Part shown: piece by piece, positions 8,902 to 17,010 of the stretch
Position numbering within the stretch: position 1 is the stretch's first letter
Layout of the letters: each line of letters begins with the position of its first letter
Origin: SZUA-547 sp963669265
Lineage (GTDB): Bacteria; Pseudomonadota; Alphaproteobacteria; Rhodobacterales; Rhodobacteraceae
Assembly (NCBI GenBank): GCA_963669265.1
Contig: OY769916.1
Span: 1,178,001-1,242,000 of the forward strand
DNA: 64,000 bases
Direction of reading: 5' to 3'
The notes under the pieces: generated by a model
Seen by the model: only the letters and a program-made list of their open reading frames with translations
Told to the model about the DNA's origin: nothing
The model's database searches: none
Made by a program: the position numbers and the translations under genes

Positions 8902-10335
8902 TCACCCAAGTTTAGCAAGAAAGCGGACGATGGCTTTCGTGCGATCCGAAAAGAGTTTCGGCGTGTAGTACGACCCGGCCGCGCGTTTCGAGACCTCGCC
9001 CAGCGTCGGATACGGCGCCACATAATTGGCCATGGCGCCGATTTTCATTTTCTCAGAAAGCGCCAGCGCCCAAGGCTGAATCAGCTCTCCAGCCTGTGGG
9101 CCGACGATCGATGCACCCAGAATGCGCCCGCCCTTGCCCGTCATCACCTTGATCAGACCGTCCGTTTGCCGCTCGGCGCGGGCGCGGTCGTTCTCAGCAA
9201 ACGACCAGCGCAACACCGTCGCATTGGCGCCATGGGCGGCCTCCGCCTCGGCCTCGGTCAGACCAACCTGCGCGATTTCGGGATCGGTGTAGGTCACGCG
9301 GGGAATATGGTCCATCCGCGCCTTGGCGGGCAGCCGGAACAGCGCGGAGCGGATGACGACGCCCGCGTGATAGCCCGCGACATGGGTGAACTGCATCCCG
9401 CCCGCCGCATCGCCGATGGCGTAGACCTTGCGGTTCGAGGTGGAGCGCAGCCCCGCATCCACTTTGACGCCGGTCCGATCGTAATCGACGCCGCCCGCGT
9501 CGAGATCGAGCCATTCCAGATTGGGCGCCCGCCCGGCCGCAACCAGCAGATGCGAGCCGTTCACCGTCTCGCCGCTCTCCAGTTCGATGACGATTTCTTC
9601 GCATCCGTCCTCAATCGCGCAGTGGATCTTCGTGATCTTGGCGTTGGGGCGCAGGTCGATCCCCTCGGCTTCGAGATGAGAGAGGACGACCGATGAAAGC
9701 TCCGGGTCCTCCCGGTTCAGGATGCCCACCGCGTCCAGCACCACGACCTCGGATCCGAGCCGCCGATGCGCCTGCGCCATCTCCACGCCGATCGGACCGC
9801 CGCCGATGATCAGCAGACGCCGGGGCGCCTCTGTCAGCTTAAAGATCGTCTCATTGGTCAGATATGGCGTCTCCATCAGTCCGGGGATCGGCGGCGCCGT
9901 GGCGCGGGACCCGGTGGCGACGACGATGCGGCGCGCCTCCACAATCGTATCGCGGACCTGAACGGCGGTCGGAGAGATGAATTTCGCGTAATAGGGCAAC
10001 ACGCGCACGCCCAGCCCCTCGAACCGCTCCACAGAGTCGTGCGGCGCGATTCCGGCGATCACGTCATGGACATGGTCGTGCACGGCCGCGAAGTCGATCT
10101 CCGCCTTCACCGGCGCCACGCCAAATTCCGCGCCCTTCGATCGAGCGTGGGCGTGTTTGGCGGCGGCGATCAGGGATTTCGACGGCACGCAGCCATAGTT
10201 CAGGCAATCGCCGCCCATCTTGCCGCCCTCGGCGAGCACCACATCCGCGCCAAGCTGCGCGGCGCCGGCGGCGACAGAGAGGCCCCCGGACCCGCCGCCG
10301 ATCACCAGAATATCGGTCTTGAGTGTGTCCGCCAT
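8902..10335 (-). CDS. MerA-like FAD-dependent pyridine nucleotide-disulfide oxidoreductase
   Basis: A 477-residue cytoplasmic flavoprotein of the dihydrolipoamide dehydrogenase/mercuric reductase family. It has an N-terminal FAD-binding GGGSGG (residues 13-18), redox disulfide Cys44-Cys49 in GGDCLNYGCVPSK, an NAD(P)H-binding GGGPIG (about 178-183), the second FAD motif YAIGDAAGG, and the C-terminal dimer domain. Where lipoamide dehydrogenases carry the catalytic His (HPT..E), this protein has Tyr442 (PYPTLGE), as in MerA. It lacks the N-terminal HMA domain and the C-terminal vicinal Cys pair of true MerA, so mercury reduction cannot be assumed. The neighbour upstream on the same strand is a TVP38/VTT membrane protein, 28 bp away. 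A disulfide or small thiol substrate is inferred. Confidence 0.9.
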   Translation of the reverse strand: MADTLKTDILVIGGGSGGLSVAAGAAQLGADVVLAEGGKMGGDCLNYGCVPSKSLIAAAKHAHARSKGAEFGVAPVKAEIDFAAVHDHVHDVIAGIAPHDSVERFEGLGVRVLPYYAKFISPTAVQVRDTIVEARRIVVATGSRATAPPIPGLMETPYLTNETIFKLTEAPRRLLIIGGGPIGVEMAQAHRRLGSEVVVLDAVGILNREDPELSSVVLSHLEAEGIDLRPNAKITKIHCAIEDGCEEIVIELESGETVNGSHLLVAAGRAPNLEWLDLDAGGVDYDRTGVKVDAGLRSTSNRKVYAIGDAAGGMQFTHVAGYHAGVVIRSALFRLPAKARMDHIPRVTYTDPEIAQVGLTEAEAEAAHGANATVLRWSFAENDRARAERQTDGLIKVMTGKGGRILGASIVGPQAGELIQPWALALSEKMKIGAMANYVAPYPTLGEVSKRAAGSYYTPKLFSDRTKAIVRFLAKLG

Positions 10336-10363
10336 GAGACAATCCCCTCTGATGCTGAATGCG

Positions 10364-11152
10364 TCAGTCGCCCGCGCGGCGTCGCTTGATCAGCTTGACG
10401 GCGGTCGGCAACGCCGCCAGCGCCGCGAGGCCGAGCAGAGGCAGGATAACATGGGGCTCGAAAATCACGCCAAGATCCGGGATTTCGCCGCGCTCGAACA
10501 CTTCGCCCAGCCCGGCGCCGACAGAGGCGTAGACCGCCGCGCCCGGAATGATGCCCACCAACGTGGTCCAGATGAACGTGATCGACCGAACGCCCAGGAA
10601 GGCGGGCGCGAGATTCGCGACAAAGAACGGCACCGCCGGGACCAGCCGCATCACCAGCATGAAGCTCACATCGTTCTCACGCACGCCTTCTTCGAACCGG
10701 CTTAGCCAGCCGCTCGCTTTCTGGCGCAGCATGTCGCCGAGCCCGGTCTTCGCCGCCAGGAACAGCGCCGTCGCCCCCATCGTCGCGCCAAGCACCGCGT
10801 AAGCGGTGCCTCCGACAGTCCCGAACAGAAACCCGCCGGCGATGGTGATCCAGACCGCGCCGGGGATGGAGAACGCAGCCACCGCCACGTAAATCGCCGT
10901 GAAAGTCAGCGCCGCGATCGCGAAATTGGCGTCCCGCCAGGCGAGAAGGGATTCGCGATTGTCGGCCAGCGCCTGAAAACTCACCTGCCCGCGCAGGAAG
11001 TACCACGCAACGCCCGCGCCAAGCAGCAACACCGCCAATGGCGCGATGCGGCGCAGGAACGCGGCCTTGCCAGGCAGTTGCGGCGCATCAGAGTCCATAG
11101 GCCAGGTCTTCGTCTGGGTCGCAGTGACCGATTGGGCTGTCGCGTCGGACAT
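10364..11152 (-). CDS. TVP38/TMEM64 (VTT/DedA-like) inner-membrane protein
   Basis: A 262-residue polytopic membrane protein. A hydrophobic segment at about 36-53 is followed by the VTT core, which includes the re-entrant FxxG motif area (TIAGGFLFGTVGGTAYAVLG), then RLVPAVPFFVANLAPAFLGV, TLVGIIPGAAVYASVGAGLG and a last segment near 236-252. The C-terminus is basic (KLIKRRRAGD). VTT/DedA proteins are linked to lipid flipping and membrane homeostasis; the substrate here is unknown. It is the first gene of a likely two-gene transcript with the MerA-like flavoprotein. The start at 11152 has only a weak ribosome site; Met19 (11098) is an alternative. Confidence 0.85.
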   Translation of the reverse strand: MSDATAQSVTATQTKTWPMDSDAPQLPGKAAFLRRIAPLAVLLLGAGVAWYFLRGQVSFQALADNRESLLAWRDANFAIAALTFTAIYVAVAAFSIPGAVWITIAGGFLFGTVGGTAYAVLGATMGATALFLAAKTGLGDMLRQKASGWLSRFEEGVRENDVSFMLVMRLVPAVPFFVANLAPAFLGVRSITFIWTTLVGIIPGAAVYASVGAGLGEVFERGEIPDLGVIFEPHVILPLLGLAALAALPTAVKLIKRRRAGD

Positions 11153-11275
11153 TGTTCAGATCTCGCATTGCCATCGCACCTTATCGTGCGTTGGCCGTAT
11201 GTGTTCTGAAATTGGCCAATGCGCCATACTTCTCACGCGGCGTTGATAAGGTGTTATAATCCGGCGACCGGCGCG

Positions 11276-11304
11276 TTGACATGTTTCAGCGCTTGGAGTA
11301 ATCG
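11276..11304 (+). promoter_or_regulatory. candidate sigma-70 promoter for rpmH
   Basis: A perfect TTGACA (11276-11281) lies 17 bp before TAATCG (11299-11304), about 80 nt upstream of the rpmH start. A second candidate -10, a perfect TATAAT at 11255-11260, has no good -35 at the proper distance. Either could drive the rpmH-rnpA-yidD transcript. Confidence 0.45.
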
Positions 11305-11383
11305 GGCGGCTCGTTTTTCGACATACGATAGATCCGAGCGCGCTCCACAGCCGGCGCCGGACCGACTTTGAAGGAACGCTGCG

Positions 11384-11518
11384 ATGAAACGCACTTTTCA
11401 GCCGAGCAACCGGGTTCGCAAGAACCGCCACGGTTTTCGGGCGCGCATGGCCACCAAGAACGGCCGTAAGATTCTGAACCGCCGCCGCAGACAGGGCCGC
11501 AAGAGCCTGTCGGCCTAA
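11384..11518 (+). CDS. rpmH: 50S ribosomal protein L34
   Basis: A 44-residue, extremely basic protein starting MKRTFQPSNRVRKNRHGF, the standard L34 sequence, ending in RKSLSA. It binds 23S rRNA in the large subunit. A good ribosome site (AAGGA, 11371-11375) precedes the ATG. It is followed after 56 bp by rnpA, the near-universal bacterial arrangement. Confidence 0.98.
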   Translation: MKRTFQPSNRVRKNRHGFRARMATKNGRKILNRRRRQGRKSLSA

Positions 11519-11574
11519 GGCCACGGGATATAGCGGCGCACAGGCCCCTTTCGGGGTCGAACGGAAGACGAGAC

Positions 11575-12057
11575 ATGACGGCGCCGGAGCACAGCGCGAA
11601 TCCCCCAAAGACCAAAGCGGGGGATGGGCGCGACGCTCCGGCGCCGGTCGTTTCTGGACCCGCGCTTCAGATGATCCGCAAGCGCCGCGATTTTCTGGCG
11701 GCGGCGCGGGCGCGAAAATGGGCGTCGTCCAGCCTGGTTCTGCAAGGCCGCCCGCGCCGGGAGCTTGAGACCAGCGAGAAACTGCCCGCAGATGCGATCC
11801 GCGTCGGCTTCACAGCATCGAAAAAGGTCGGCAACGCGGTCGCGCGCAATCGCGCCAAGCGCCGCCTGAGGGAAGCCGCGCGCGCGTTGCTGCCCACGCT
11901 GGGACGACCGGGCTGGGATTACGTGCTGATCGCCCGCGCCGGCGCGACGGCGGCCCGACCCTATGACAAACTGCTCGACGATCTGAGAGCCGCCGTGGAG
12001 CGGGTCCATTTGAACAAGCGCGGCGGAAAACCGGGGCGAAAGGTGCGCAAGGCATGA
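11575..12057 (+). CDS. rnpA: ribonuclease P protein component
   Basis: A 160-residue basic protein subunit of RNase P, which trims the 5' leader of pre-tRNAs together with the M1 RNA (not in this window). The family signature is clear: IRVGFTASKKVGNAVARNRA followed by KRRLREAAR. An N-terminal stretch of about 32 residues precedes the usual start of homology (MIRKRRDFL); extended N-termini occur in alphaproteobacterial RnpA, so I kept the first ATG, although the internal Met33 cannot be excluded. Its stop overlaps the yidD start by 4 bp (ATGA), giving translational coupling. Confidence 0.95.
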   Translation: MTAPEHSANPPKTKAGDGRDAPAPVVSGPALQMIRKRRDFLAAARARKWASSSLVLQGRPRRELETSEKLPADAIRVGFTASKKVGNAVARNRAKRRLREAARALLPTLGRPGWDYVLIARAGATAARPYDKLLDDLRAAVERVHLNKRGGKPGRKVRKA

Positions 12058-12326
12058 CCCCCCTCGCCTTCCTCGTCTCGCTGCCGGTCAAGCTCTACCG
12101 CGCCACTTTCTCCCCCATCGTGGGAATGAACTGCCGTTACCTTCCGACCTGTTCGGCCTATGCGCTTGAGGCGTTGGAGACGCATGGCGCGATCAAGGGA
12201 AGCTGGTTGACGATCCGGCGGATCGCCCGCTGCCATCCGCTGGGCGGACATGGTTACGATCCGGTGCCGCCGCCGCGCGAAGATCCGGTCGAACCGGCGG
12301 AGCCATCCGCGGACAAAGGCGACTGA
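12054..12326 (+). CDS. yidD: membrane protein insertion efficiency factor YidD
   Basis: A 90-residue protein with the family core (LPVKLYRATFSPIVGMNCRY, then LPTCSAYALEAL and CHPLGGHGYDPVP). The two conserved Cys of CRYLPTCS and the Cys of RCHPLGG are present. An N-terminal amphipathic segment attaches it to the inner membrane, where it assists YidC-dependent insertion. The tail (EDPVEPAEPSADKGD) is not conserved and is encoded in DNA that also codes, on the other strand, for the end of the Cys-cluster protein. Confidence 0.95.
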   Translation: MTPLAFLVSLPVKLYRATFSPIVGMNCRYLPTCSAYALEALETHGAIKGSWLTIRRIARCHPLGGHGYDPVPPPREDPVEPAEPSADKGD

Positions 12327-13378
12327 TCGGACGCGGCCGGCGGGGTCTCGCCACGGGCGACCGCGGCGGCCTCGGACAACAAGTCGTGACTGCTGACCGA
12401 GGAATCGACCGGAACCTCGTTCAACCCGCCGCTCGCATCGACGAAGAACGCCCGTTTCGGCCGCCCGTCCTCCAGCCCGGCGACGAGCCTCGGCGGGTCG
12501 CCGTTTTTCTCCAGCTCAATGATCTTTTGCAGCCAGGCGCATTTGTACCCGTTGCAAACCGTGGAGCGTTGCGCGCGCGGCATCGTGCATCCGAACTCGC
12601 CGTGAAAGAGACAGGATTCCTTGACGCGCATGTCCGGAGCGTAGGCCATGATCGCCGCGGTCAGGGATTCGGGCGTCGCATCCGGGTCTCGCCGCCGAAA
12701 TCGGGCGATATCCGCCGGGCGGAAATAGGCGAGGTTGCGAAACCCCGCTTCACAGCAATTCCCCCGGCAGGCGGCGCAGGTCGCGTTCTCAACCGGCGAT
12801 GCAGGCTTTTCCAGCGCCGACCGTTCCTGCATCGTTTTGAACATCAGATCGGTGACATGCACCTCTTCATCCGCGAAGCCGCCGTCATCGTTGAACTCGA
12901 CCGGCGCCCCGTCCGCGCCCTTATCGTCCAGTTTGGCGAATTGTTTGCGCAGCATATCCAGAAGCCGCGCCTCGAAGTTTTCCAGCTCATCCGGCGTGAC
13001 GTCCACCAGCGGCGCGCTGAGATGGTTGGTCGTCGCGATCTGGTCGACCGTGAGCGCCGAGGCTTCCGGGTCGATCTCGGCGATGTCGGACGCTGCGGCG
13101 ACGCTGAGGCCCAGAAACAACAGACGCTCATCCTCCACCGCGCGGGCGACGGCGGCCCGCATGGCGATCATGTCGATCTCGTCGCGTTCGCGCCGCAGCT
13201 TGTCCCGCTCGCGGCGGTCCTGTTTCCGGCACTCGGGCGCGTCGCACGCGCCCCGGCCCCGCGCGATCGCGGTCAGCTCTCCCTTGCAGAACCGGCAGAT
13301 GCGCCGGCCACGTCGAAAGACCCGCTTTGGCGGCGAAGAACGCTGGGCCTGAAGGGCGACGAGGCGAGGTTCAGTCAT
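12254..13378 (-). CDS. Cys-rich metal-binding protein with YkgJ-like cluster
   Basis: A predicted 374-residue cytoplasmic protein. N-terminal Cys28, Cys31, Cys45 and Cys50 look like a zinc-ribbon-like site. A charged helical stretch (about 50-70) and an acidic middle follow. The C-terminal part has CAACRGNCC (201-209) and Cys256, Cys264, Cys275 and Cys280, resembling the YkgJ-type zinc/iron-chelating cluster. The last 20 residues are Ser/Gly-rich and overlap the end of yidD by 73 bp, tail to tail. The start at 13378 was chosen because upstream codons read poorly and would run toward yidC; its ribosome site is weak. Function unknown. Confidence 0.75.
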   Translation of the reverse strand: MTEPRLVALQAQRSSPPKRVFRRGRRICRFCKGELTAIARGRGACDAPECRKQDRRERDKLRRERDEIDMIAMRAAVARAVEDERLLFLGLSVAAASDIAEIDPEASALTVDQIATTNHLSAPLVDVTPDELENFEARLLDMLRKQFAKLDDKGADGAPVEFNDDGGFADEEVHVTDLMFKTMQERSALEKPASPVENATCAACRGNCCEAGFRNLAYFRPADIARFRRRDPDATPESLTAAIMAYAPDMRVKESCLFHGEFGCTMPRAQRSTVCNGYKCAWLQKIIELEKNGDPPRLVAGLEDGRPKRAFFVDASGGLNEVPVDSSVSSHDLLSEAAAVARGETPPAASDQSPLSADGSAGSTGSSRGGGTGS

Positions 13379-13539
13379 TGTGGCGGCGGCTCTAATCCCG
13401 GGAAGGTTGAAGATAACCCGGCGCACCGGATGAAAACAACGGCCGCTGAAGGGCCTGCGACCCCGGAATCCTCTTGACCTTGGGCGCGTGGGGCGCTTCA
13501 ACCCACCGGACTAAAATGGCAGAACGGAGCGGACCCTCC

Positions 13540-15465
13540 ATGGGCGGCGACCAAAAGAATCTCCTACTCGCGACTTTCCTCAGCATCGCAGTCATTCTGG
13601 TCTGGCAATTCTTCGTCGCCGAACCACAACGACAGGCGCAGGAAAGGGCCGACGCCGCGTCTGGAAGCGCGACCGCGCCAACCGGCGCAGTGGCGCCCTC
13701 GGCCACCGTGGGGGCCGCGCCCACGCTGGGCGTTGCGCCAGCCGCCGAGCGTGAGGCCGCTCTGGCCAGCACCGGGCGCGTGACCGTCGAGACGCCCAAT
13801 CTAAGCGGATCGATCTCGCTGAAAGGCGGCCGGATCGACGATATCAGCCTGAACCGCTATCACGAGACGCTGGATCCGGACTCCGCCAATGTCACGATCC
13901 TCAGCCCGACCGGCACCGAGGCCGCCTATTACGTGGTCTATGGCTGGATCGCGACCGGCGACACGGCCTCGCCCGGCCCCGACACCGAGTGGCGCGTCGA
14001 GAGCGGCGAGACCCTGACCCCGGAAAGCCCGGTGACGCTGGTCTGGGACAATGGCGACGGCCTGATTTTCCGCCGCATGATATCGGTCGACGACCGGTTC
14101 ATGTTCACCATCGAGCAATCGGTTGAGAACACCACCGGAGCGACGGTTGAGCTTGCGCCCTATGGCATCGTCGCCCGCCATGGCGAGCCTGAGACCTCTC
14201 GCCTGATCACCATCCATGAGGGCGGCGTCGCCCGGTTCGACGGCGTGCTCTTTGACGGCGACTACGGCTATGGCGACATGCGGGACTTGGATTTCTCCCA
14301 GATCGAGCGCGGCGCCGCCGATTCCCAGACCGTGACCGAGAACGGTTGGCTGGGTTTCACCGACAAGTACTGGATGACCGTGATGACGCCGAGGCCCGGT
14401 CAGGGATTTACCGGCGTCTTTAAATACGTTCAGGCCGCCAATGGAGAGATATTCCAGGCCGACATGCGTCTGCCGGTGATGGCCGTAGCAGCGGGCGAGA
14501 CCGTCTCGATCGAAACCGGCCTCTTCGCCGGCGCCAAAGAGTATGAGGCCATCCGCGATTATGAGGCCGATCTGAACATCGCCGGTTTCATGGAGTCGCT
14601 GAACTGGGGCACCTTCTTCTTCCTGACCAAGCCGATGTTCCAGCTTCTGCACTTCCTTTATATCTCGATCGGCAACATGGGCTGGGCGATCCTGACGCTG
14701 ACCCTGATCGTGAAGACCTGCCTGTTCCCGCTGGCCTATAAATCCTTCGTGTCGATGTCGAAGATGAAGAAGCTTCAGCCGGAAATGGAGAAGCTGAAAG
14801 AGCGCGCTGGCGACGACAAGCAGAAGCTCCAGCAGGAGATGATGGCGCTCTACAAGAAGCAGAAGGTGAACCCGGCCTCGGGCTGCGTGCCAATCCTGTT
14901 GCAGATCCCTATCTTCTTCTCACTCTACAAGGTTATTTCGATCTCGCTGGAGCTGCGCCACGCGCCGTTCATCCTGTGGATCGAGGATCTTTCGGCGCCG
15001 GACCCGACGTCGTGGATGAACATCTTCGGTCTGCTGCCCTTCGACACGCCCGATCCCACGACGATATTCGGGATCATCTCCATCGGCGTGTTCCCGATCC
15101 TGATGGGCGTGACGATGTGGATGCAGCAAAAGCTGAACCCGGCGCCAACCGACCCGATGCAGGCGAAGATCTTCGCCTGGATGCCATGGATCTTCATGTT
15201 CATGCTCGGCAGCTTCGCCAGCGGTCTGGTGATCTACTGGGTGGCCAACAACATCCTGACCTTCACGCAGCAGTATTTCATCATGCGCAGTCAAGGCGTC
15301 GAGGTGGACTTCTTCGGGAACGTGAAGAAGAGCTTCCGACGAAACAAGGCCGTCCCGGCGACGGCGGAGGCCAAGCCCGCCAACGACAATCCGGGAGGTG
15401 GAAATCAGGGCGGCGGCAAGTCGAACAAGGGCAAGCGCCGCAAGAAGAACAAGGGCGGCGGCTAA
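13540..15465 (+). CDS. yidC: membrane protein insertase YidC
   Basis: A 641-residue Gram-negative-type YidC. TM1 is at residues about 8-26 (LLLATFLSIAVILVWQFFV), followed by an Ala/Pro-rich linker and a large periplasmic beta domain (about 80-340). The conserved five-TM core begins near LHFLYISIGNMGWAILTLTL. It contains SMSKMKKLQPEMEKLKERAG, the cytoplasmic coiled hairpin, and ends in a very basic tail (KGKRRKKNKGGG) that can contact the ribosome. Lys stands where E. coli has the groove Arg366 (LIVKTCLFPLAYKSF). The start at 13540 places TM1 at the N-terminus and has GGAG upstream; an ATG 8 codons earlier is possible. Confidence 0.96.
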   Translation: MGGDQKNLLLATFLSIAVILVWQFFVAEPQRQAQERADAASGSATAPTGAVAPSATVGAAPTLGVAPAAEREAALASTGRVTVETPNLSGSISLKGGRIDDISLNRYHETLDPDSANVTILSPTGTEAAYYVVYGWIATGDTASPGPDTEWRVESGETLTPESPVTLVWDNGDGLIFRRMISVDDRFMFTIEQSVENTTGATVELAPYGIVARHGEPETSRLITIHEGGVARFDGVLFDGDYGYGDMRDLDFSQIERGAADSQTVTENGWLGFTDKYWMTVMTPRPGQGFTGVFKYVQAANGEIFQADMRLPVMAVAAGETVSIETGLFAGAKEYEAIRDYEADLNIAGFMESLNWGTFFFLTKPMFQLLHFLYISIGNMGWAILTLTLIVKTCLFPLAYKSFVSMSKMKKLQPEMEKLKERAGDDKQKLQQEMMALYKKQKVNPASGCVPILLQIPIFFSLYKVISISLELRHAPFILWIEDLSAPDPTSWMNIFGLLPFDTPDPTTIFGIISIGVFPILMGVTMWMQQKLNPAPTDPMQAKIFAWMPWIFMFMLGSFASGLVIYWVANNILTFTQQYFIMRSQGVEVDFFGNVKKSFRRNKAVPATAEAKPANDNPGGGNQGGGKSNKGKRRKKNKGGG

Positions 15466-15486
15466 TCGCCGCCGTCGGGCCACGCC

Positions 15487-16254
15487 ATTCCGTCCCTCGC
15501 CCATATCTATCGCCATCCGATTAAGTCCATCGGGTCCGAGTCTCTCGAAAGCGTCGTGCTGAGCTCCGCGCAAGCGCTGCCTTGGGATCGTCGCTGGGCG
15601 CTGGCGCATGCGGCGGGGAGCTGGGACCCGGCGGCGCCGAAATGGATCCGTTGCGGCAACTTCGTGCGGGTCGCCCACACCCCCCGCTTCGCGCAGTTGC
15701 GGTGCGCGCTGGATGAGGCCACCGGCGAGGTCGCCCTCTCTCATCCCGATCTGCCGCCGCTGACCGCGCGGCCCGACACGGAAGTCGGCGCCAAGGCCGT
15801 CGCCGACTGGATCGCGCCGCTCGCAGGAGAGGCGAAACCCGGCCCGTTCCGGATCGCCCGCGCGCCGGACGCCGCCCTGACGGATATGGAGCCGCCCTGG
15901 ATCTCCCTCAAATCGCTGGCCTCGCTGGAGGCGCTATCCGGGAAAGCCGGGCGCCCGCTCGACCCGCGCCGCTTTCGCGGCAATCTCTGGATCGAGGGGA
16001 TTGAGCCTTGGGTCGAATTCGACTGGATCGGGAAAGAGCTAACCATTGGCCCAGTGCGGCTCCGGATCACCGAGCGCATCGGTCGCTGCGCGGCGCCGGC
16101 CGCCGATCCTGAGACAGGAATTCGAGACACCGACGTGGTCGGGACCCTGCGCGCAACCTACGGCCACACGGATTTTGGCGTCTATGCCGAAGTGATCACC
16201 GGCGGCGCGGCGACGCTTGGCGACCCGGTGGAGTTAGCAGGTCCGCAGATATGA
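15487..16254 (+). CDS. MOSC domain protein, start codon uncertain
   Basis: A MOSC-family protein with an N-terminal strand HIYRHPIKSIGSESLE and, near the C-terminus, the signature RCAAPAADPETGIRDTDVVG followed by YGHTDFGVYAEV. MOSC domains handle sulfur bound to molybdenum cofactor or similar ligands. The only usual start in frame is GTG at 15556, which would remove the conserved HPIKS strand. The same frame is open upstream to the yidC stop at 15463. It contains no ATG, GTG, TTG or CTG before the motif, only ATT at 15487 as a plausible rare start, which I used (255 residues; 232 from GTG). The gene follows yidC by 21 bp and overlaps engB by 4 bp (ATGA). Confidence 0.75.
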   Translation: MPSLAHIYRHPIKSIGSESLESVVLSSAQALPWDRRWALAHAAGSWDPAAPKWIRCGNFVRVAHTPRFAQLRCALDEATGEVALSHPDLPPLTARPDTEVGAKAVADWIAPLAGEAKPGPFRIARAPDAALTDMEPPWISLKSLASLEALSGKAGRPLDPRRFRGNLWIEGIEPWVEFDWIGKELTIGPVRLRITERIGRCAAPAADPETGIRDTDVVGTLRATYGHTDFGVYAEVITGGAATLGDPVELAGPQI

Positions 16255-16910
16255 CGCAGCCCGTCTTCAACATCGACGTCGATCCCGATCCGGCGCTTGC
16301 GGAGGCCGGTCGCAAACTATTCGCCGGCCCCTGCGACTTTCTGAAGGGCGTGGTCTCCATGGCGACCCTGCCGCCCGCGGACCGGGTCGAGGTCTGTTTC
16401 GCAGGGCGCTCGAATGTCGGCAAGTCGAGCCTGATCAACGCTTTGACCGGGCGCAAAGGTCTCGCACGCTCCTCCAACACGCCGGGCCGCACGCAGGAGA
16501 TCAACTTTTTCGGTCTCGGCGATCAGCTTTGGCTGGTCGACCTGCCCGGATATGGCTACGCGCAAGCCCCGAAAGCCAAGGTCGAAGCGTGGCAACGCCT
16601 GCTGAAAGAGTATCTCGCCGGGCGCGCCACATTGCGCCGCGTTTTCGTGCTGGTCGACGCGCGCCACGGGATCAAGGCGGTCGATCATGAGATCATGGAT
16701 CTGCTCGACACGTCCGCGGTCGGCTTCCAATGCGTTCTGACCAAGACCGACAAACCCAAAGCCGGGGAGCTTGCGAAAGTGATCGCGGCAGCCCAGACAG
16801 AGCTTGGCAAGCACCCGACCGCCTTTCCTGAGATCCTGACGACCTCTTCCGAGAAGGGCGAAGGGTTGCCCCGCCTCCGCGCCGCGATCGCCGGTCTTTC
16901 CACGACCTGA
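16251..16910 (+). CDS. engB: ribosome biogenesis GTP-binding protein EngB/YsxC
   Basis: A 219-residue TrmE-Era-EngA-EngB-class GTPase needed for late large-subunit assembly. It shows G1 GRSNVGKSS (residues 52-60), G2 TPGRTQ, G3 DLPGYG (about 97-102), G4 TKTDK and G5 TSSEKGEG. An N-terminal extension of about 30 residues precedes the G domain, as in many proteobacterial EngB. It starts inside the MOSC stop. Confidence 0.95.
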   Translation: MTQPVFNIDVDPDPALAEAGRKLFAGPCDFLKGVVSMATLPPADRVEVCFAGRSNVGKSSLINALTGRKGLARSSNTPGRTQEINFFGLGDQLWLVDLPGYGYAQAPKAKVEAWQRLLKEYLAGRATLRRVFVLVDARHGIKAVDHEIMDLLDTSAVGFQCVLTKTDKPKAGELAKVIAAAQTELGKHPTAFPEILTTSSEKGEGLPRLRAAIAGLSTT

Positions 16911-17010
16911 GCGCCGAACCAGACGGCCGAATTCACCGAGCGCGCCAGAATTTTTCTGTGCTACGCTTCCAATGCATCGCGCGTTCGCGCGGCCGGGGGA
17001 AAGCGGACAT

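Noticed and set aside
11240..11300. Chromosome origin or DnaA boxes near rpmH
   Set aside because: TTGATAAGG and AT-rich bases are present, but no cluster matches TTATNCACA, and dnaA, dnaN and gidA are absent.
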